This document shows positions 15,001-24,000 of a stretch of 64,000 bases of DNA, in pieces; the first letter of the stretch is position 1, and each line of letters starts with the position of its first letter. Made by a program: the position numbers and the translations under genes. Source of the stretch: Scolanthus callimorphus (Eukaryota > Cnidaria > Anthozoa > Actiniaria > Edwardsiidae). Below the pieces are notes generated by a model. It searched no databases and was not told where the DNA came from. It saw only the letters and a program-made list of their open reading frames with translations. Location: positions 36,015,852-36,079,851 of the forward strand of contig CM066913.1 of assembly GCA_033964015.1 (NCBI GenBank), in the 5' to 3' direction.

Positions 15001-18000
15001 GTACTTGTTGAGATCTGATCTATTGGACTTCTAGTCGCACTCTCTGTAGACTCGACAATTGATGTAGAAACGGAGAGGTCAGGAGATGTAGTCAAGATGC
15101 CAATCGGGCTTGTAACCTCCGAAGTCACAAAGGTGGTTGAAGTGATGGTCGGTGCAATGCTCGAAACACTCTCACTTGGTGTTGTTGACGGCGATTCCGC
15201 AAACGATGGCTCCGAAGATATGCTAGAGCTTTCCACAGATGACACTGTTGTAAGCAATTCCGAAGAAGAGGTCTCTGGTACGGTTGTGGAAAATGTCGCT
15301 TCAAGTGAAGGGCTGATAGGCACTATACTTGTTGAGATTTGATCTATTGGACTTCTAGTCGCACTCTCTGTGGACTCGACAATTGATGTAGAAACGGAGA
15401 GGTCAGGAGATGTAGTCAAGATGGCAATCGGGCTTCTAACCTCCGAAGTCACAAAGGTGGTTGAAGTGATGGTCGGTGCAATGCTCGAAACACTCTCACT
15501 TGGTGTTGTTGACGGCGATTCCGCAAACGTTGGCTCCGAAAATACGCTAGAGCTTTCCACAGATGACACTGTTGTAAGCAATTCCGAAGAAGAGCTCTCT
15601 GGTACGGTTGTGGAAAATGTCGCTTCAAGTGAAGGGCTGATAGGCACGGTACTTGTTGAGATCTGATCTATTGGACTTGTAGTCGCACGCTCTGTAGACT
15701 CGACATATGATGTAGAAGCGGGGAGGTCAGGAGAAGTAGTCAGGCTGGCAATCGGGCTTGTAACCTCCGAAGTCACAAAGGTGGTTGAAGTGATGGTCGG
15801 TGCAATGCTCGAAACACTCTCACTTGGTGTTGTTGACGGCGATTCCGCAAACGATGGCTCCGAAGATATGCTAGAGCTTTCCACAGATGACACTGTTGTA
15901 AACAATTCCGAAGAAGAGGTTTCTGGTACGGTTGTGGAAAATGTCGCTTCAATTGAGGGGCTGATAGGCACGGTACTTGTTGAGATCTGATCTATTGGAC
16001 TTGTAGTCGCACTCTCTGTAGACTCGACAATTGATGTAGAAACGGAGAGGTCAGGAGATGTAGTCAAGATGCCAATCGGGCTTGTAACCTCCGAAGTCAC
16101 AAAGGTGGTTGAAGTGATGGTCGGTGCAATGCTCGAAACACTCTCACTTGGTGTTGTTGACGGCGATTCCGCAAACGATGGCTCCGAAGATATGCTAGAG
16201 CTTTCCACAGATGACACTGTTGTAAGCAATTCCGAAGAAGAGGTCCCTGGTACGGTTGTGGAAAAAGTCGCTTCAAGTGAAGGGCTGATAGGCACTATAC
16301 TTGTTGAGATCTGATCTATGGGACTTGTAGTCGCACGCTCTGTAGACTCGACATATGATGTAGAAACGGAGAGGTCAGGAGATGTAGTCAAGATGCCAAT
16401 CGGGCTTGTAACCTCCGAAGTCACAAAGGTGGTTGAAGTGATGGTCGGTGCAATGCTCGAAACACTCTCACTAGGTGTTGTTGACGGCGATTGCGCAAAC
16501 GAGGGCTCCGAAGAAATGCTATATCTTTTCACTGATGACACTGTTGCAAACAAATCCGAAGAAGAGATCTCTGGTACGGTTGTGGAAAATGTCGCTTCAA
16601 GTGAAGGCCTCATAGGCACGGTACTTGTTGAGATCTGATCTATTTGACTTGTAGACGTACTCTCTGTAGGCTCAACAATTGATGTAGAAACGGAGAGTTC
16701 GGGAGACGTAGTAAAGATGCTTGCAACCTTCAGGTTATTCACAAAGGTGGTTGGAGTGACGGTCGGTGCAATGCTCGAAACACTCTCACTAGGTGTTGTT
16801 GAAGGCGATTGCGCAAACGAGGGCTCCGAAGAAATGCTATAGCTTTCCACTGATGACACTGTTGCAAACAAATCCGAAGAAGAGGTCGCAAACGAGGGCA
16901 CCGAAGAAATGCTAGAGCTTTCCACTGATGGCACTGTTGTAAACGGTTCCGAAGAGGTCTCCGGTACGGTTGTGGAAAATGTCGCTTCGAGTGAAGGGCT
17001 GATGAGCACGGTACTTGTTAAGATCTGATCTACTGGACTTGTACTCGCACTCTCTGAAGGCTCAACAGTTGATGTAGAAACGGACAGTTCGGGAGATGTA
17101 GTAAATATCCCAATCGGGCTTGTAACCTCCGAATCCACAAATGTGGTTGGAGTGATGGTCGGTGCAATGCTCAAACACTCTCACTTGGAGTTGTTGACGG
17201 CGATTGCGCAAGCGAGGGCACCGAAGAAATGCTAGACCTTTCCACTGACGACACTGTTGTAATCGATTCCGAAGAGGTCTCTAGTACGTTTGTGGAAAAT
17301 GTCGCTTTGAGTGAAGCTCTGATGGGCAAGGTACCTGTTAAGATCTGATCTAATGGACTTGTAGTCGCACTCTCTGAAGGATCAACAGTTGATGTAGAAA
17401 CGGAGAGTTCGGGAGATGTAGTAAATATGCCAATCGGGCTTGTAACCTCCGAAGTGACAAATGTGGTTGGAGAGTTGGTCGGTGCAATGCTCGAAACACT
17501 CTTACTTGGTGTTGTTGACGGCGATTCCGCAAAGGAGGGCTCCAAATAAATGCTAGAGCTTTCCACTGATGAGACTGTTGTAAACGATTCCGAAGAGGTC
17601 TCTGGTACGGTTGTGGAAAATGTCGCTTCGAGTGAAGTTCTGATGGGCACGGTACTTTTTGAGATCTGATCTAATGGACTTGTAGTCGCACTCTCTGAAG
17701 GATCAACAATTGATGTAGAAACGGAGAGTTCGGGAGATGTAGTAAAGTTGCTTGCAACCTTCAGTTTATTCACAAAGGTGGTTGGAGTGACGGTCGATGC
17801 AATGCCCGAAACACTCTCACTAGGTGTTGTTGACGGCGATTGCGCAAACGAGGACTCCGAAGGCTCAACAGTTGATGTAGAAACGGACAGTTCGGGAGAT
17901 GTAGTAAATATGCCAATCGGGCTTGTAACCTCAGAAGTCACAAACATGGTTGGCGTGATGGTCGGTGCAATGCTCGAAACACTCTCACTTGGACTTGTTG

Positions 18001-21000
18001 ACGGCGATTGCGCAAACGAGGGCTCCGAAGAAATGCTAGAGCTTTCCACTGATGACACTGTTGTAAACGGTTCCGAAGAGGTCTCTGGTACGGTTCTGGA
18101 AAATGTCGCTTCGAGTGAAGTTCTGATGGGTAAGGTACTTGTTAAGATCTGATCTAATGGACTTGTAGTCGCACTCTCTGAAGGATCAACAGTTGATGTA
18201 GAAACGGAGAGTTCAGGAGATGTAGTAAAGATGCTTGCAACCTTCAGTTTATTCACAAAGGTGGTTGGAGTGACGGTCGGTGCAATGCTCGAAACACTCT
18301 CACCAGCTGTTGTTGACGGCGATTGCGCAAACGAGGGCTCCGAAGAAATGCTATAGCTTTCCACTGATGACACTGTTGCAAACAAATCCGAAGAAGAGGT
18401 CTCTGGTACGGTTGTGGAAAATGTCGCTTCAAGTGAAGGCCTGATAGGCACGGAACTTGATGAGATCTGATCTATTTGACTTGTAGTCGCACTCTCTGTA
18501 GGCTCAACAATTGATGTAGAAACGGAGATTTCGGGAGACGTAGTAAAGATGCTTGCAACCTTCAGTTTATTTACAAAGGTGGTTGGAGTGACGGTCGGTG
18601 CAATGCTCGAAACACTCTCGCTAGGTGTTGTTGACGGCGATTGCGCAAACGAGGACTCCGAAGGCTCAACAGTGGATGTAGAAACGGACAGTTCGGGAGA
18701 TGTAGTAAATATGCCAATCGGGCTTGTAACCTCAGAAGTCACAAATATGGTTGGAGTGATGGTCGGTGCAATGCTCGAAACACTCTCACTTGGAGTTGTT
18801 GAAGGCGATTGCGCAGACGAGGGCTCAGAAGAAATGCTTGAGCTTTCCACTGATGACACTGTTGTAATCGATTCCAAAGAGGTCTCTGGTACGGTTGTGG
18901 AAAATGTCGCTTCGAGTGAAGTTCTGATAGGCAAGGTACTTGTTAAGATCTGATCTAATAGACTTGAAGTCGCACTCTCTGAAGGATCAACATTTGATGT
19001 AAAAACGGAGAGTTCGGGAGATGTAGTAATATGCCAATCGGGCTTGTAACCTCCGAAGTCACAAATGTTTTTGGAGAGACGGTAGGTGCAATGCTCGAAA
19101 CAATCTCACTTGGTGTTGTTGACGGCGATTCCGCTAAGGAGGGCTCCGAAGATATGCTAGAGCTTTCCACTGATGACACTGTTGTAATCGATTCCGAAGA
19201 GGTCTCTTGTACGGTTGTGGAAAATGTCGCTTTGAGTGAAGTTCTGATGGGCAAGGTACTTGTTGAGATCTGATCTAATGGACTTGTAGTCGCACTCTCT
19301 GAAGGATCAACAGTTGATGTAGAAACGGAGAGTTCGGGAGATGTAGTAAAGATGCTTGCAACCTTCAGTTTATTCACAAAGGTGGTTGGAGTGACGGTCG
19401 GTGCAATGCTCGAAACACTCTCACTAGGTGTTGTTGACGGCGATTGCGCAAACGAGGGCTCCGAAGAAATGCTATAGCTTTTCACTGATGACACTGTTGC
19501 AAACAAATCCGAAGAAGAGGTCTCTGGTACGGTTGTGGAAAATGTCGCTTCAAGTGAGGGCCTCATAGGCACGGTACTTGTTGAGATCTGATCTATTTGA
19601 CTTGTAGACGCACTCTCTGTAGGCTCAAGAATTGATGTAGAAACGGAGAGTTCGGGAGATGTAGTAAAGATGCTTGCAACCTTCAGGTTATTCACAAAGG
19701 TGGTTGGAGTGACGGTCGGTGCAATGCTCGAAACACTCTCACTAGGTGTTGTTGAAGGTGATTGCGCAAACGAGGCCTCCGAAGAAATGCTATAGCTTTC
19801 TACTGATGACACTGTTGCAAACAAATCCGAAGAAGAGGTCTCTGGTACGGTTGTGGAAAATGTCGTTTCAAGTGAAGGCCTGATAGGCACGGTACTTGTT
19901 AAGATCTGATCTAATGGACTTGTAGTCGCACTCTCTGAAGGATCACAATTGATGTAGAAACGGAGAGTTCGGGAGATGTAGTAAAGTTGCTTGCAACCTT
20001 CAGTTTATTCACAAAGGTGGTTGGAGTGACGGTCGATGCAATGCCCGAAACACTCTCACTAGGTGTTGTTGACGGCGATTGCGCAAACGAAGACTCCGAA
20101 GGCTCAACAGTTGATGTAGAAACGGACAGTTCGGGAGATGTAGTAAATATGCCAATCGGGCTTGTAACCTCAGAAGTCACAAATATGGTTGGAGTGATGG
20201 TCGGTGCAATGCTCAAACACTCTCACTTGGACTTGTTGACGGCGATTGCGCAAACGAGGGCTCCGAAGAAATGCTAGAGCTTTCCACTGATGACACTGTT
20301 GTAAACGGTTCCGAAGAGGTCTCTGGTACGGTTGTGGAAAATGTCGCTTCGAGTGAAGTTCTGATGGGTAAGGTACTTGTTAAGATCTGATCTAATGGAC
20401 TTGTAGTCGCACTCTCTGAAGGATCAACAGTTGATGTAGAAACGGAGAGTTCGGGAGATGTAGTAAAGATGCTTGCAACCTTCAGTTTATTCACAAAGGT
20501 GGTTGGAGTGACGGTCGGTACAATGCTCGAAACACTCTCACCAGGTGTTGTTGACGGCGATTGCGCAAACGAGGGCTCCGAAGAAATGCTATAGCTTTCC
20601 ACTGATGACACTGTTGCAAACAAATCCGAAGAAGAGGTCTCTGGTACGGTTGTGGAAAATGTCGCTTCAAGTGAAGGCCTGATAGGCACGGAACTTGATG
20701 AGATCTGATCTATTTGACTTGTAGTCGCACTCTCTGTAGGCTCAACAATTGATGTAGAAACGGAGATTTCGGGAGACGTAGTAAAGATGCTTGCAACCTT
20801 CAGTTTATTTACAAAGGTGGTTGGAGTGACGGTCGGTGCAATGCTCGAAACACTCTCACTAGGTGTTGTTGACGGCGATTGCGCAAACGAGGACTCCGAA
20901 GGCTCAACAGTCGATGTAGAAACGGACAGTTCGGGAGATGTAGTAAATATGCCAATCGGGCTTGTAACCTCAGAAGTCACAAATATGGTTGGAGTGATGG

Positions 21001-24000
21001 TCGGTGCAATGCTCGAAACACTCTCACTTGGAGTTGTTGAAGGCGATTGCGCAGACGAGGGCTCAGAAGAAATGCTTGAGCTTTCCACTGATGACACTGT
21101 TGTAATCGATTCCAAAGAGGTCTCTGGTACGGTTGTGGAAAATGTCGCTTCGAGTGAAGTTCTGATAGGCAAGGTACTTGTTAAGATCTGATCTAATAGA
21201 CTTGAAGTCGCACTCTCTGAAGGATCAACATTTGATGTAAAACGGAGAGTTCGGGAGATGTAGTAAATATGCCAATCGGGCTTGTAACCTCCGAAGTCAC
21301 AAATGTTTTTGGAGAGACGGTAGGTGCAATGCTCGAAACAATCTCACTTGGTGTTGTTGACGGCGATTCCGCTAAGGAGGGCTCCGAAGATATGCTAGAG
21401 CTTTCCACTGATGACACTGTTGTAATCGATTCCGAAGAGGTCTCTTGTACGGTTGTGGAAAATGTCGCTTTGAGTGAAGTTCTGATGGGCAAGGTACTTG
21501 TTGAGATCTGATCTAATGGACTTGTAGTCGCACTCTCTGAAGGATCAACAGTTGATGTAGAAACGGAGAGTTCGGGAGATGTAGTAAAGATGCTTGCAAC
21601 CTTCAGTTTATTCACAAAGGTGGTTGGAGTGACGGTCGGTGCAATGCTCGAAACACTCTCACTAGGTGTTGTTGACGGCGATTGCGCAAACGAGGGCTCC
21701 GAAGAAATGCTATAGCTTTTCACTGATGACACTGTTGCAAACAAATCCGAAGAAGAGGTCTCTGGTACGGTTGTGGAAAATGTCGCTTCAAGTGAGGGCC
21801 TCATAGGCACGGTACTTGTTGAGATCTGATCTATTTGACTTGTAGACGCACTCTCTGTAGGCTCAAGAATTGATGTAGAAACGGAGAGTTCGGGAGATGT
21901 AGTAAAGATGCTTGCAACCTTCAGGTTATTCACAAAGGTGGTTGGAGTGACGGTCGGTGCAATGCTCGAAACACTCTCACTAGGTGTTGTTGAAGGTGAT
22001 TGCGCAAACGAGGCCTCCGAAGAAATGCTATAGCTTTCTACTGATGACACTGTTGCAAACAAATCCGAAGAAGAGGTCTCTGGTACGGTTGTGGAAAATG
22101 TCGTTTCAAGTGAAGGCCTGATAGGCACGGTACTTGTTAAGATCTGATCTAATGGACTTGTAGTCGCACTCTCTGAAGGATCAACAATTGATGTAGAAAC
22201 GGAGAGTTCGGGAGATGTAGTAAAGTTGCTTGCAACCTTCAGTTTATTCACAAAGGTGGTTGGAGTGACGGTCGATGCAATGCCCGAAACACTCTCACTA
22301 GGTGTTGTTGACGGCGATTGCGCAAACGAAGACTCCGAAGGCTCAACAGTTGATGTAGAAACGGACAGTTCGGGAGATGTAGTAAATATGCCAATCGGGC
22401 TTGTAACCTCAGAAGTCACAAATATGGTTGGAGTGATGGTCGGTGCAATGCTCAAAACACTCTCACTTGGACTTGTTGACGGCGATTGCGCAAACGAGGG
22501 CTCCGAAGAAATGCTAGAGCTTTCCACTGATGACACTGTTGTAAACGGTTCCGAAGAGGTCTCTGGTACGGTTGTGGAAAATGTCGCTTCGAGTGAAGTT
22601 CTGATGGGTAAGGTACTTGTTAAGATCTGATCTAATGGACTTGTAGTCGCACTCTCTGAAGGATCAACAGTTGATGTAGAAACGGAGAGTTCGGGAGATG
22701 TAGTAAAGATGCTTGCAACCTTCAGTTTATTCACAAAGGTGGTTGGAGTGACGGTCGGTGCAATGCTCGAAACACTCTCACCAGGTGTTGTTGACGGCGA
22801 TTGCGCAAACGAGGGCTCCGAAGAAATGCTATAGCTTTCCACTGATGACACTGTTGCAAACAAATCCGAAGAAGAGGTCTCTGGTACGGTTGTGGAAAAT
22901 GTCGCTTCAAGTGAAGGCCTGATAGGCACGGAACTTGATGAGATCTGATCTATTTGACTTGTAGTCGCACTCTCTGTAGGCTCAGAAATTGATGTAGAAA
23001 CGGAGATTTCGGGAGACGTAGTAAAGATGCTTGCAACCTTCAGTTTATTCACAAAGGTGGTTGGAGTGACGGTCGGTGCAATGCTCGAAACACTCTCACT
23101 AGGTGTTGTTGACGGCGATTGCGCAAACGAGGACTCCGAAGGCTCAACAGTCGATGTAGAAACGGACAGTTCGGGAGATGTAGTAAATATGCCAATCGGG
23201 CTTGTAACCTCCGAAGTCACAAATGTGGTTGGAGAGATGGTCGGTGCAATGCTCGAAACAATCTCACTTGGTGTTGTTGACGGCGATTCCGCTAAGGAGG
23301 GCTCCGAAGATATGCTAGAGCTTTCCACTGATGACACTGTTGTAATCGATTCCAAATAGGTCTCTTGTACGGTTGTGGAAAATGTCGCTTCGAGTGAAGT
23401 TCTGATGGGCAAGGTACTTGTTAAGATCTGATCTACTGGACTTGTAGTCGCACTCTCTGAAGGCTCAACAGTTGATGTAGAAACCGACAGTTCGGGAGAT
23501 GTAGTAAATATGCCATCGGGCTTGTAACCTCCGAAGTCACAAATGTGGTTGGAGAGATGGTCGGTGCAATGCTCGAAACATTCTCACTTGGTGTTGTTGA
23601 CGGTGATTCCGCAAAGGAGGGCTCCGAAGAAATGCTATAGCTTTCCACTGATGACACTGTTGCAAACAATCCGAAGAAGAGGTCTCTGGTACGGTTGTGG
23701 AAAATGTCGCTTCAAGTGAAGGCCTGATAGGCACGGAACTTGATGAGATCTGATCTATTTGACTTGTAGTCGCACTCTCTGTAGGCTCAACAATTGATGT
23801 AGAAACGGAGATTTCGGGAGACGTAGTAAAGATGCTTGCAACCTTCAGTTTATTTACAAAGGTGGTTGGAGTGACGGTCTGTGCAATGCTCGAAACACTC
23901 TCACTAGGTGTTGTTGACGGCGATTGCGCAAACGAGGACTCCGAAGGCTCAACAGTCGATGTAGAAACGGACAGTTCGGGAGATGTAGTAAATATGCCAA

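Larger units (their letters stand above)
1..16640. repeat. homogeneous tandem array of a 324-bp coding unit (about 51 copies)
   Basis: The unit length of 324 bp is read from the spacing of recurring landmarks such as GAGATCTGATCTATTGGAC and CACTCTCACTTGGTGTTG. Units differ from each other by few substitutions. Each holds one BglII-type AGATCT site. The unit is a whole number of codons (108), so copy-number change keeps the frame. Confidence 0.95.

Noticed and set aside
8..23359. Plus-strand open frames of 69-185 codons, one per repeat (MPIGLVTSEVT...), as genes
   Set aside because: They are the antisense of the mucin-like repeat, recur with the unit and end at the same TGA in GAGATCTGA. Low-variance repeats preserve any frame by chance.
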